A stretch of DNA of 64,000 nucleotides, taken from Microdochium bolleyi. Taxonomy: Eukaryota; Ascomycota; Sordariomycetes; Xylariales; Microdochiaceae. The stretch spans positions 1,488,001 to 1,552,000 of the forward strand of contig KQ964247.1 of assembly GCA_001566295.1 (NCBI GenBank). The letters are read 5' to 3'. Position numbers and translations under genes: made by a program. Under the pieces are notes generated by a model, which saw nothing but the letters and a program-made list of their open reading frames with translations, ran no database searches and was not told where the DNA came from. How positions within the stretch are numbered: the stretch's first letter is position 1; each line of letters starts with the position of its first letter. This document shows positions 33,305 to 45,530 of the stretch, piece by piece.

Positions 33305-34729
33305 CTATACCGAACGAAGAAATGGCTGGACTGAGAACTGCTTTCAAAATAGTCGTGCCGGTGTTATAGCGTTCTGGACAAGTGAGATGATAGCGTATGC
33401 AGCAGAGTAACTTTGTTGGTGATGATATGATCCTCCTCCCATTTATCTATCCTGATCCCGAAGTCCAGGAAGCCACATTTATATACGCAATCAGACTACC
33501 TACCTCATATCCAATTCACCATAGCTATCAGAAACGCAACATGTCGGCACAGCCCTGCCAAGTCCGCAGTCGTTCTCGCTTCTCGCTAGTCCACCAGTGG
33601 GCTAGTCCCGGTCGCGAGTTAGAGCTCAGGCAGCAGCATTCTGGCCCCGAATCTCCATCAATATGCGGCGCGGGAAGAGAAGTGACAAGGCACCCACCGG
33701 AACGCCAAAGAGAGTGCGAAGCTGAAATCGAGCTAGTGCTGTCCCTCGCTGCGTCACTTCCCCAAGGGTGTGGGTGGTGTGCTTACTTGTCCAGCTGCGC
33801 CATTGTCGGACTCGCATTCTTTGAGTTGGGGAAGGGCGGGTCTATGCCTTCGGCGGGTTGTTGTTGCGCAGCCAATCATGAGACATCTTTGGACTAGAAC
33901 CTGGGAGCGTTCCTGCTCTGCCTTTGCGGCCTCCGAACACATCGCCCACAGACAACACTGGTACCGAAGATCTCGACTCAAAGGATCTTGGTTTCTGGGA
34001 CGTTCGCTATAGAGGGCGGGGAAGGGGAGGCGCTCCGCTTATCAGCACGGATAGGTGATCTAGGGCTGCACTACATCGCATCGCAGAATCTTGCTGGTTG
34101 AAGCGTGATGGATTGCAAGTTCCTGCTCATCTTTCATCCTCGTCTAACTTTTGGAATACTTCAACAGAGCGGTGACAAAATTCATGGCGCCTCCAGCTCG
34201 CTATGACATGGGGAAGAGCGTCTCGCGCTGCCCGAGAATACGCGCTTTCGCGAAGGAAATGTACAGGATCGGCCGTCAGGCTTGTTTTGCTGCGCCAGGT
34301 GTGCACAGAGTCGCCTCAATCTTCCGACAGACGCTGCTCGACCCCGGCAAAGATGCTTGATCGGTGGGTATGGTACAATGGAGGACAACCATGGTCTTCT
34401 TTCTGCCTGGAGTGTACCTACATGCCAGACCGACTCGCCACTCATCCGCACTTCAGGGTGCAGCTGGTGGATAGTTGTGAAACCCGGCGCTCCCATAAGA
34501 TTCCATGCTCGATTGCCCCCGAAAGGCAAAAAAGCCATCACCGAAGTAGCGTGTGAAGAGTCATGTCTGCGAAAGACCGAAACAAATAGAAGCAAAAGGG
34601 GGTATGCTGCAATGTGCGAAATGACAGAGAAAATTGGTCGAAGGAAAGTCGCTAAAGGCGCGTGGCAGGAGGCGAAAGTCGTGTCCGTTTAGTGTATCAG
34701 GAAGGCGATTCTGCAGAGCAGTGTACTGC
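33305..34729. other. Gene-poor interval between PPSY protein and septin genes
   Basis: About 1.4 kb. The left part is the promoter of the PPSY-protein gene, and the right part is the septin 3' region. Open frames at 33397-33897 and 34182-34595 have random-looking composition, and I see no gene. Confidence 0.45.
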
Positions 34730-36345
34730 TCACTGGCGACGACCCTGAGTGTCACGTTGCTTGAGCCGACTCGTTCTCCAGCCCTCGTACCACTGCTCAC
34801 GACTGGCCTCACGGAGCTCGCCTCGCCACTCGTTAAAGACAGCGTCCTTGAGGCGTATGAAGTCGCAGTGCTCTGCATCGTAAGGGTTGGCGAAACCCCA
34901 AGGGAATTTGCGGCCGATGACACCAGGCTCGTAGATGTCAGGACTGATGATCGACATCGGCAAGAGAGGGATCTCGTCGACCTGCTCTTGTTCCTTGGCC
35001 TTGCGGATGGAGTTGCCCGATCGCCGCTTTGCTTCGGGGGAAGTACGGCCTTGGATAGGCAGGTCCTCAGAGCTGTCCTCGGGGACTGCATCACCGTCTT
35101 CGCCTTGCGCGCTGTGGGCGTACTCGTCATTCTTGGGTTGCTCAAGCTCGTCCTCCTCGTCCTCCTCGTCGATCCTGTCAGAATTGGTCGAGTCCTCGTC
35201 ATCATCCTCCTCGTCTAGGCCCAAAGCTGCAAGGGGGTCGAAGCTGGACATCTTCAGGCTGGCCCAGACCGTCTTCTTCAACACTGCCATGTGGGCAGTG
35301 GTGATGGTGTCGGCCTTGGAGATGACGGGAATGACTGTGGTCTTGCCCTGCAAAGTTCGCATGACTTGAAGATCAAGGTCCTCGTCAAGCCCACCGACAA
35401 CACGGTGCTGGTGGCCCAGGCCATTGGAGGTCGACTTTGCGGCAGCAATGTTTCTATCAAGTCGAGAAGGATCGAGAATGAGGAAGACGGCATGGATGTG
35501 CGTATCCTGAACGCCCGGAGACCGCACCACCTTCATCTCCTCGGCGAAGGTCTCCTCAAACTTGCTCTCCATGAAGGCTGACATCTCTCTTAATTGAAGA
35601 TCAACGACATTCTTCTCGAGTCCCTCCGAATCCCATATGGTCAGACCCACGCGCTCTCCGTCGATCTCGCTCTCGAGGTAGTGCGGGATGAAGTTGCCAG
35701 AAGGGGTTGCCTTGCTCGTGACCTCCTGTTCGATCTCGGTGGAACGCTGGGAGCGCTTGGTGGGTGGCAATTCCAGCGATGTCTTGAGAAACTCAAGGAA
35801 GGACGTCTTGCCAGCACCGCGAGAGCCAACGATGAGGATGCTGAGCGGCAGGTAAGCGGTTAGCGATTGACTTGTGTCTCGTTTTGTGCCGGGGGTGTCC
35901 AATTGGGCACTTACTTGAACGGCGTGGGGTCCTTTCTCCGGCGGACTCTGCGCGGGCTGTTGATCGTGCTGACGGCACTGCTGGCATAACTGTAGCGACC
36001 ACGATGGGTCATGCTCTCGGTGCGTGCGTATGGGTCGAAGCTCGGGGGCATCGGAGGCACCGGGGGAGCTGCAGGATATGCCGATGAGGTCGACTTGCGA
36101 GGGTCAATCGAGCCACGGCTGGCAGGCCGCGGCGGGAAGCGGTGGAAGGAATGGTCTGCCTTGTTGGACATGATGGCGAGCGAGTCCGGGCGGTTGTCGC
36201 CGCCAAAGGTCTGGAGGTCAGGCGGCTGGTAGAGGGCGGGCAGGCGAGGAGGAGACTGGGGAGCCTTTTGCTCCTGGGTCTGCTGCTGGCCCTTCTTCTT
36301 GCTCTTTGAGCCGAAGTCGCCGGACTTGCTGCGCTTGAGAAGCAT
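34730..36345 (-). CDS. AspE-type septin
   Basis: Two exons, complement of 36345-35915 and 35840-34730, encode 513 residues. Septins are GTP-binding proteins that assemble into filaments at septa and the cell cortex. AspE-class septins occur in filamentous fungi but not in budding yeast. An extended Pro/Ser-rich N-terminus (residues 1-140) is joined by a 74-nt intron (GTAAGT...GCTCAG) to the G domain. Motifs: P-loop ILIVGSRGAGKTSFLEFL, switch II region LTIWDSEGLEKN, and G4 VIPVISKADTIT. A highly acidic insertion follows (about residues 345-430, LDEEDDDEDSTNSDRIDEED), then the G domain resumes (GRKFPWGFANPYDAEHCDF, RLKDAVFNEWR). There is no long C-terminal coiled coil. The AspE assignment rests on this architecture and on memory of the class. 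Confidence 0.82.
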
Positions 36346-38335
36346 CGTGGCGAGGGAGGAGCGACTGCGCGCTGCGACGGCTACTGTCCGTGGTATCCTG
36401 GTGTCCTGGTCGTGCTGGGGCAGCTGCGATATGGCAGGTAGAGGTCGGGCCGGCTTGGAAGGGGCGGAGCGGGCTCGCGCTCACTAGAGGCTGGGACGGA
36501 GGGAGGAGGGAGGGGAGCTACGGCGGCGCGGTCGCAGCTGGTGCGACGGGCAGCTCTGGATGGAGCGGCCTAGCGGCGTGGGCTTGTGCGACGTCGCCAG
36601 AGGTGGGCACAGTCGATGTGCCGGTGCAATTGGGAAGAGGGCGAGGGAACGAATGGAGAAGAGAAGGGTGCGGCAGGACCTGCGCGCGATGCTTGCTGTT
36701 CTGGGCTGCCGGTCAGTCGGGTGTCAGGCACTGGTCGAGGGCATCGCCAGGTCAGGTTGGACTTCCAAGGTGGTCGCTCGAGGGCCACCACCCGACGGTC
36801 CACGCTTGAGTCGACTTTCTCCAGTCCAGGGTTCCCCTATTCAGCGTGGCAACGACGCTACTGCGTTACGCCCGCGCCGACTGCTGCACCCGCCCCCACT
36901 CCGGAGCTGGCAATCTTGGCTGCACGTGTCCTGACTCCAGTCCTCGATGTTTCCAAGGAAGCCCTGGAGGTTGGATGCTCTGGCCCATCCACTCGCCCGC
37001 CTGCCGCCCTCCACGCTCCGCCGACAGCGTCTTCCAAGCGCCAGATGAAACACGTCAAAGTCGGCTGCCGCCATCTCATAGCCAACTTCGTCCGATCCTG
37101 GACGGCATGACTCTTCCATGCTTCCCGATCACCAGGCAGCGTGTCTACAGCAGGCCGGCTTCAAGTCTCCAGGTCCCGCAGTCCCGAGACATGCTGCTGA
37201 CCCAAGGTTTCCCACAGCACAACCAACCCACAATCACCCGCAGGCCGGCAGAATACCTATGCCTGCCAGCCGGCAAGGAACGCGTCGCGCGTGAAGTCAG
37301 ACGGCTTCACTCGCCCGCTGCGCCGAAAATGCGATGGTCGCCTGCAATTTCGCGGCCAGGGCTTCGGAGGCCAGGGTCTGCCTCCTCCGCATAATCTTTG
37401 GCGCGGCAACCTGCCCTTCTCGAAACACTAGCTTGGTCTGGACAAATATAGCTGTACAGAGAAACCCGCGCGTAGTTCCGGTGCGGTCACATCATAAAGA
37501 GCACAGGCCCTAATGACCGGACATCACAACGTGGCGGTCGTTGCCGTCGTCCCTCTTCCCTCGCTCGGTGACACAATCCTGCCGTGCGACAACACGCCGG
37601 ACGGAGGAATCTCCCGAAGACTTGTTGGGCCACTTGCAGACCTGCAGGGGTGCTGACGCAGGTACGGAAAGTCCAGTTGGGAATCCCTGCACGCTCGTTC
37701 GCGACTCGGATCCACATCGCAACCACCTCACTTACACGTAGCGTCGCACCACTACCAAGAGTGCACGCTCAAGATATCCTGCATCTCGCCTGAAAGACGA
37801 TCTAGATCCCATGCTGAATGAAGACTCTGGGGCTTGGAAATGTTTGGAGCATCTCATGTGGCGTCACTCGAGCTTCGTCCGTCACGTTGGTAACTGAGAG
37901 CTCACACTCCTTGGTACTAAGTCGGCAACTTCCACGCGGCACCACCCTTGCAGCTCCACCATCGCGTCAACATCAGACGAATGCTGGACGGAGCCTGATC
38001 TGTCTGCTTAGACATGCTTGTCAGATCAACCTTCAAGCAGACTGTGCAACCCCTGGCTTTCATAACTTTGCATTGGAAAGCACGTCCTGAGGTCGCTAGC
38101 AGCAGCAAGTTCTTGAAGCTTGCGGAGACCAGGTCCTGCAAAACTTAGCTGATGCAGGTTGTTGGAGAGTTTCATGCGATCTATGGACTCTAATAATATC
38201 TAGACAGATCGCTCGCCAGTGCAGAGATGACACAAGCATCCACGCGCCCAAGCACACAGCTTCTATCAGGAAAATGTACACAGAAGCATCACTGCTTCAC
38301 TTATCAGGAATAGCTGTGTACTCCACAACTGAACT
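36346..38335. other. Gene-poor interval upstream of the septin gene
   Basis: About 2 kb. The left part is the septin promoter and 5' leader, and the right part is the 3' end of the ABC1-like gene. Several overlapping plus-strand open frames (36586-37394) have Pro/Arg/Ser-rich translations typical of GC-rich non-coding DNA. No gene supported. Confidence 0.45.
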
Positions 38336-40557
38336 CTACCCATCAAAGACATTGTGCTGCAGATCAAAACCGAGGTCCTTGGCAACGTCTTTCATTCGGG
38401 CCTCCATCTCGTCCTCGAAGCCCATGCCTAAGCCCAGCCACTGCCGGACTCGGGCCCAGTAGAACGCAAAGTCTGTCGCCAGCAGGACCGTCTTGAAGAC
38501 GAGGTGGCGGCACGCGTTGATAGCACGCTCCTGCCACGACAGGCTGGGGTCCTGGAACAGCGACTTGCTCGCCCAATTGCCCATCATCTTGACGCGGTTC
38601 ACGGGGCTGCCCATGAACTGGTTGTTGCCCTGCACGATGCGCATGTTGCGCCCGATGAAGATGAGCTCCTTGGGCCACTTGTCCTCGTCCGAGAGGAAAT
38701 CCTTGAGCCCGGACTTCATGCGCTGCTGCATCTCGTAGTGCCGCTTCCTGGCATCCTTCTCGGAAAGGTCGCTCAGCATCTGCTTGCGCGTGCTCTCGTC
38801 ACCGCCCTCGTACGGCTTGAGCAGCGTCGCACTCGCGAACAGGTCGGGCGCGTTGATGCCCCAGTCCTTGGCGATGTCGGCAATGGTGGCGTTGTCAAAC
38901 GTCATTAGCGACTTCCAGAACAGGCTGTACTGCTGGCGGAACTTCGGCGTCAGGTACAGGTACAGGCCGTGGTCGATGAGGACGAGCTCCGGCTTGCCCG
39001 AGGGCAGCCGCCGGATGAAGATGTTGCCCGGGTGCGGATCGCAGTGCACGACTCCCCACTTGTAGATCTGCGCCGAGAACAGGTCGACCATGGTCGTCAT
39101 GACGTCCTTGCTGCTCAGGCCGAGGCCGGCCTTGCCGTTGCGCCCGCGCCAGCCATCGCGCTCCGGCTTGAGCTTCTCCCGGTGCGGGTTCTCGCGCAGC
39201 TCCCGCCGCGCAGCGGCCAGGTCGGCATCGGTGAAGTCGAGCTTGGCCCCGTGGATCCCCGCGGACCCCTTGCCGTATCCCCCGACCCAGCGGCTCGTCG
39301 TGGCCGCCTTGTCCCACAGCCGCACGCCTTCGATCCACTCCGTCACGAGCACGCGCCTCGTCGTGAACTCCGGGTACACCCGCGGGATGTACACCCTGCC
39401 GCGCAGGCTCGGCTCCGCGTTGACGAGCGCCCGCATCGTCTCCGAGTTCCTGGCCTCGGACTCGAAGTCGGTCTCGAGCATCAGCCGCTCCGTCATGAAC
39501 GGCACCACGCTGTACAGAGGGAGGTCGAACCACCACGTGTACACCTTCATGACGACCCTTTCCGTGGCAGAGGTAAGGCTCGTTAGTGTCCATGCCAACA
39601 AGAACAACTACACAACACAATGCCAGGACCTCTTTGTCAAAAGAAGACTCACTTGAATGCCCACAGATCCCACCCGACCTGTGACGCGATCTCGGGTTTC
39701 TGCAGCTTGATCGCGACCTCCCGCCCATCTGGCAGCCGGGCCCAGTGCACCTGCGCGACGCTGGCGCTCGCCCGCGCCTTACGCTCCATCAGCCCTTTGC
39801 CCTTCTCGCCCGTGAAGCTGACGCCGAACACCTCCTCGGGCGTCCGGCCCCCGAAATCCTGGCGGATGACCTTCTCAACGCCCTCCCAGCCGACCTGCGG
39901 CGCGTCGTCAAACATGCGCGCGAACATGCGCTGGAACTCAGGCGGCAGCAGCGCGCTCTGCATGGCGATGGCCTGGCCGAGCTTGAGATAGAGCCCGCCG
40001 TTGTGCCGCAGGAGGTCGAACAGGCGCTCCGCGCTGCGCCGGTGCAGGTCGTCGATCGTGCCGCCCGTCAGGGGCTCGGGCCGGAAGTTGATCTTGTAGT
40101 CGAGCGCAACGAGCAGGCCCATGGAGAAGGTGCGCAGGGAGCGGCCCAGGCCCGACGCGCAGAACGTGCTGTCGACGAGGTACACCGTGCCGCCGGCCGC
40201 GAGGAGCACGAGCAGCCGCCGGCCCCATCGCCGGCTGCCCTTGTACTCGCGCGCGGCTTTGGGCTTGCCGAGCGACGCGGGCGAGGGAGGGCGCAGGGGC
40301 TCGAAGGCCGGCTGGCTCTGGTAGCTGCGCTGGTGTGGCAGCCGGGAGAGGAGATGCCGTGGCCGTGGCTGCTGTGAGCTCGGTGTTGTCGACGACGGGG
40401 GGCCGAGACGCCCTGTTGCTGTTTGCTGGCCGAAGTGCCGTGTTGTCGCCGTCCTGCATCTGCTTGCCGTTTGTGCAGCATGGCGTGCGTGAGAAAGAGC
40501 CAGTCGCACAGGCTGCGCCGGCGATCCGGGACCGCCTAGTAGCCGATTGCGGAACAT
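38336..40557 (-). CDS. ABC1/COQ8-family (ADCK) atypical kinase, Mcp2/Cqd2-like, mitochondrial
   Basis: Two exons, complement of 40557-39653 and 39557-38336, encode 708 residues. ABC1/COQ8 proteins are atypical kinases or ATPases of mitochondria that affect coenzyme Q and lipid distribution. The Arg/Ser-rich N-terminus (MFRNRLLGGPGSP...) looks like a presequence, and a hydrophobic segment follows (RRLLVLLAAGGTVYLVDS). Signature elements: the KxGQ motif in YLKLGQAIAMQSALLPPEF, the Ala-rich loop ASASVAQVHWARLPDGREVA, ExD in LETDFESEARN, the catalytic HCDPHPGNIFIRR, and LIDHGLYLYLT replacing DFG. The 95-nt intron (GTGAGT...GGAAAG) completes a Lys codon. The overall arrangement suggests yeast Mcp2/Cqd2 (YLR253W) or its S. 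pombe counterpart rather than Coq8 itself; that subfamily choice is an inference. Confidence 0.9.
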
Positions 40558-43319
40558 GTTGACCGCGTGCAGAGTGTCGTTGCGGGCTGCATGGGTATAG
40601 GCGTGCCTTGTGTATCCTCTGCTGAATCTGAGAAAGGTAACTCAAAGCAGCCTCGGGTGTTGGCTGGTCAGGAGTGCGCAGGATGAGCCGCTCGCGTGTG
40701 CATATGTGGTTGTGGGAAAAGTGTCGTCAGTGACTTGGTGAAGACACTGCAGGCCAGTCAGTCAATGATGACGCCACGCGAGCGTGGCTCGGGCCCCATT
40801 TCTCGAGAACCGGCCGATCCTGATCTGCCAACCCGCCAATAATTATCGGCCCCGAGCTCAGTCTGCAGTCCCGGAGCTTGCTGATCTGGATGGTCTCACA
40901 ACTCCGGAGGTCGGAGTTGAGCAACATGTCCGTCTGCGCTCGGCACGGGCCGCCCATCATCTCGCAGGAATTTGTGTCTTGTAACACAATCTCTTGCCTG
41001 GGAAACACCCTCCTCTCACACAGGTGTTCACAGGGCTGAGTCAATAAACTTGCTTTGGCTGCAGAGGAAAAAGGAGACTGTTTGTAATGGCACCAAGGAC
41101 GAAGTAGCTGAGCCAGGCCGACCAACGTTACGGGGGCCATGCATCGTTCGTCTGGTGTTGTAACAAGCTTCCCGGCACCTTGGCTTACGGGTTGCCCGCT
41201 CGCTACATTTTATCACAGAGCCGCAAGCCGAGGCGGCCAGACGGCCCACCATGGGCGCTGGGCCTTTCGCCATGGCCCTTGAATTAACACGGTAAAGCTC
41301 GAGCGGGTTCCAGTTTGATCTTTGGGATCTTCACGCTGCCGGTTTCATCCTCGAGCAATTGGCCGCCGCGCAATGGTGATTGGCCCATGCTGGGGTGTCC
41401 GGGCTCGTGCGTTTGTGTGAGAAGTGAGCATGAAAGTGGCTAGGATGCCGCTATGGCTGGGGCGATTGCGTGTCTGATGTAACGCGCAAACATGTCTTGA
41501 TCAATGTCCATAGGTGAGTGTGCGGTGTGCGGGCGGACCGGACTCTCCGCTGGTCGGGGTTTCCATCCAGCACAGCTGCAGCCTCTCTCTCTCTGATCCA
41601 TGATCGCGACTGTTCCGTTTCGTTCGCCGGTTTTGAGATAGATAGTCAGCCGCCACGAGCAGCAAGACGATGCAAGCCACCACACGAAGCAGGGCAGCGT
41701 ATGTTGTTGCAAGTACGAACCCGGGCATGGACTGCATGGCCACCGGGACATGCATCGACTTGGGTACCATCTGAGGCAGGGATCGTGCGATAACCTTGGA
41801 CCGGGGTGGGGGGCCGAAGCAACAGCGAGCTAGAGTGCAGTGCCTAAGTTCATGGCTGCATGACAAGTCGAGGCTCTGGACCGTCGCCGTCAAGCTAAAA
41901 CGGCGCGATGCTTCAATCTGCTCCGGTGGATATGGAGAAGCTGCGTTCCAGCGATCCATGGATGCTACCAGTACGAGTGATGGAGGACGGAGTAATTGCT
42001 GACGACGAAGATTGTGGCTTGATGAATTGAGCTAAGCAGTTCCTAGTGCAACGCCCAGGCACCAGCTCCGAGCAAGGACAAAGAGTTGTGGCTGCGATGT
42101 CGTGATATCTGCAGAGGGTGGGCAGAGCCTGGGTGTCGAGCGGGTGGGTGGAATCGGCATGCTGTCCGTCGTAATTAAACATGCACTTGCTCGCCATCTA
42201 AGCAGGTTCCACCGGAGCGCCAACAACGCGCAAGAGCAGGCAGCAGCACAGCGAGCCTCGCGGGGTCCGGGCTGTCGACGATTGCTTAGTCGTCCAGATG
42301 CTGTCGCCTCTCTCGAAGGACGATCCAGATCATGATAATGTCTGCCTTCAACAGAGCACGGACAGGTTGCCACCGGCTGCGTCCTCCGTACGAGACGGGG
42401 CACGCACAAAGGTGTTGTCCCTATCTGAGAGTGTCGAGTGTCGAGTGTGTGTCGAGTATCAACGGTGGGTGGATGCGCCCGTAATGAGCGAGGACCACTG
42501 CCCAATCAGACCCCCCGCCTGGGCCGGCTCAGCCCCGTCCATGCTTGCATCGGCCGCACCTCCCCGGCGGGTCTGACCTAGCACTGGGCCCCCGGGGGGG
42601 GGGGGGGGGGGGGGGCCTTGGGGAGCTGGCTCTGCTGCTAGTCTACTGCAGGAGCCAAGTCTCGTTGGCTCGTCTCCTCCTGGCCTCTTCCAAGCTGTGT
42701 TCCCGCCTGGTCGAGTCTCCATCTGCTCCTCACCTCCGCGCCGCTCAACGCCAACGAAAGGTACGCCGCGCTGTCGCCGTCGTCCACCACAAGCCTTGCC
42801 TCGGCGTCCATTCATTCGCTCTGCAACCCTCGAGCAGCGGCTTCACCACTCCTCACTCTCTCTCCCATCCTCTTTTCCACCACCAGCGCCTGCTCGCGTC
42901 GCCTTCTTGCCGGCTGGTCCCGCGACTTGGAATTGCCTCCCCGACCGCGTGCCGCTGCAAGCACTGCCACCATTCGCCATCACTACGATTGCCGCCAACG
43001 CCACTCTCAACGTTGGAGCCCACACCACCGGTACCCTCTCCGCCACGCTTCTCATCGCTGCTGCAAGCCTGCTCGATACCGCCTGGCCCTCTTCTATCAC
43101 ACCTTCGCTGCGTCTCCCTCCATGTGGCGCTAAACCTCCGCATCGACCACGAGCACAAAACGACAATCCTCAGTACTTGAGGTAGAGCGGCGTCCCCGAC
43201 CCCAGTATTCGAATACTCATTCTCAGATCTCGCCTGCGAGTGTCTCGCGCGCCGGCAGACGTCTATCCACCCCAGCGCCGCGGCTCCGCTGAGCCAGCGT
43301 GCTCAAACCTACGCTCGCC
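40558..43319. other. Large gene-free interval between ABC1-like kinase and PalI/RIM9
   Basis: About 2.8 kb, the longest gap in the window. The left part is the ABC1-like gene promoter; the right 600 nt are a C/T-rich leader of the RIM9 gene. Open frames (40727-41140, 41501-41959, 42032-42505, 42545-43180) have biased, unrecognisable translations. It contains a 22-nt G homopolymer. No gene or RNA gene supported. Confidence 0.45.
42594..42615. repeat. 22-nt poly-G homopolymer
   Basis: An uninterrupted run of 22 G preceded by CCCCC. It lies about 700 nt upstream of the RIM9 ATG. Such runs are prone to polymerase slippage and assembly error, and can form G-quadruplex DNA. Confidence 0.9.
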
Positions 43320-45530
43320 ATGTTGCGCCCTGCGACGCCTCTGGCGATTCTGCTCTTCGCAGCGTTCGCCCTCCTCCTACTCGCCGTCCTCTCTACGCCC
43401 ATAATCAAGGACATCCCTCTCGGCCAGTATGGCAACTTCAAGTATGGTGTCTTTGGCTACTGTGACGGGGCCCGGTGTAGCCCAATCGAAATTGGCTATG
43501 ATTCTGGTGAGTAGTGTCCATGGATTGCTTCTCTCGCGTGTGTTCGCCGCGAATCGCTTGTTAACTTCCGTGCATAGGATATACCAAGACTCCCGAGGAC
43601 GACTTCCAGATTGACACGAAAACAAGAACTACCTTGTCGACGTTATTGATTGTTCACCCTGTGGCAGCTCTCATGGTGCTCATCATGTTTGGCATGGCCG
43701 TGGCCGCCCACTTCCACAAGGCGTCGCACTCGTCACGATACCTCCTCGTTGTGTTCATCTTTGGCATCATCACCTTCTTGCTGTGTCTGCTCTGCTTCCT
43801 GGTGGACGTACTCATCTTCGTGCCCCATATGGCTTGGGGCTCGTACATCGTCCTCGCTGCAACCATTCTTGTCTTCCTGAGCTTCATCGTGTCATGCGCC
43901 ATGCGCCGCACCCTGGTCAGCCGGAAAGCTAGAAAGAAGCGTATCGCCGAGAACGCTGAGATGAGCGGGGAGAATTACTACAATCGCGAGGCACAAATGG
44001 CGGCCACGACTGTGGTCGCGAACCCCATTCAGCCTACGGTGCCTGACATGAGCGGTGCCAACAACGACAAACTGCCCACGTTTGCCTCATATGAGAGCAG
44101 AAATGACCAGAGTAGTGACGAGCGCATCCCTCTGACCGCGACATCGCCGGGCGCGCGATCTGGAGGCAATGCTCCTGCCGATCAAGTATCAGAGATGAAC
44201 GGAACTACTCTTTACAGCAAACCTTCCCAATCGAGCTCAACGCGTTCGCTTCCCAGGGACCAATATGGCAACCCCATCGCCCCACCCCAGGATGCGTATG
44301 GGGTCCGTCGAGGACCTTCGCAGGAACGCATGCGCGGTCGTGGCGGGCCTCCAGGCAGTTTCCGTGGTCGGGGCGGATATGATCGTGGTGGCTACGATCG
44401 TGGTGGATACGGCGGTCGATATGGCCCGCCGCCCAACGGGCGTGGTGGTCACGGGCCACCTGGAAGAGGTGGATATGGACCACCAGGTCCTGGACCCAAT
44501 GCACGGGGTGGTGGCTACGGCCCTCGTGGAGGCTATGGCAACGTACCACCAAGAGGGGGCCGCCAAACGCCGAATGGCTACCAAGGCCCAAGGCCGAACG
44601 AGCGTGGGCAGTCTCCAGCGAATGCTTATGGCAATTACGGGCCGACTCAAGGACAGTACCCACAGCCAGGAACCGCATACGATGGTCCGCCACTTGCCGA
44701 AGCGCCCTCTGCAGACCGTGATCTTCCACGAGCAGAATCGCCGCCGCCATTGCCTGCAGATTCCGCAGATGCCTACGGCGTCGGGCAGGCTATAGAGATG
44801 AACGCGACCATGGGAAGCCCAGCTCACCCGCCTCAGGGTTATGGTCAATATGGCAATCAGCTACGTGACAGCGATGCTGACGTGGCTGGTATGCTAGCAC
44901 TGCAGCAGGGTCGCATCGCACCAGGTCATCCGCATGACACTATGATGACTGAGGAGAGCAAGTATAGCCAGGACGAGTAAGTACCCAAGAACTCCTTGAT
45001 ATCTCACTTTGTATAATCCATGGCGCTGACAAAGCAATAGCAGCCAATATGTGCCTCCACGACAGGCCTGGAACCAGGGACAAAATAGAGCTTCCCCAGG
45101 TATTCCCTCTCCACTGGCCATTCCGCAACGTATTCAGGAATCTCCGGTGCAGTCTAGTGGGCGAGGAGCGTCTCCAGCGGCTGGCAACTACTACGAAGAC
45201 GTGGATCCACGCTTTGTCCAGCCACCCAGCTTGCAGCGCATCAACCCCGAAGACAACCTATCCACGGACGATCTGCACAATGCGCCTGGCTCCAGGAGTC
45301 CGGCAATCTCGGAACGGTCAGGGTTTACATCAGTATCACAGCGACCGGTAAACCCACGGTGGAACCCTGGACCAGGCGCTGGCCAGGCCTACGGCCAAAT
45401 GCCACCGCGAAGACCGGTTAATCGAGGACCTGACCTTCTTGCAACCAACCCCGACTTTCAGTTGCCCGGCCCTGGGAGAGTCAATCCGAGGGGCGGGGCC
45501 GGCGGTGGCGGTGCCTACCCTGCCATGTAA
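43320..45530 (+). CDS. RIM9: pH-response regulator PalI/Rim9
   Basis: Three exons, 43320-43506, 43578-44976 and 45041-45530, encode 691 residues. PalI/Rim9 is a plasma-membrane protein of the Pal/Rim ambient-pH pathway that assists the PalH/Rim21 sensor. The N-terminus has a signal-anchor helix (ATPLAILLFAAFALLLLAVL) and the conserved extracellular segment GQYGNFKYGVFGYCDG, then three more membrane helices (LLIVHPVAALMVLIMFGMAV, LLVVFIFGIITFLLCLLCFL, YIVLAATILVFLSFIVSCAM). The long cytoplasmic tail is low-complexity and includes a Gly/Arg/Tyr-rich block at about residues 365-440 (RGGYDRGGYDRGGYGGRYGP). Introns of 71 and 64 nt have GTGAGT and GTAAGT donors. I chose ATG 43320 over one seven codons upstream because MLRPATPLA is the family start. 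The identity is clear from the first 150 residues. Confidence 0.93.

Noticed and set aside
34561..35205. 214-residue Ser/Thr/Arg-rich frame overlapping the septin
   Set aside because: Alternative frame of the septin's acidic insertion; low complexity and no support.
38895..40645. Several long frames overlapping the ABC1-like kinase on both strands
   Set aside because: Ala/Arg/Pro-rich translations produced by high GC at third codon positions; the kinase frame carries all conserved motifs.
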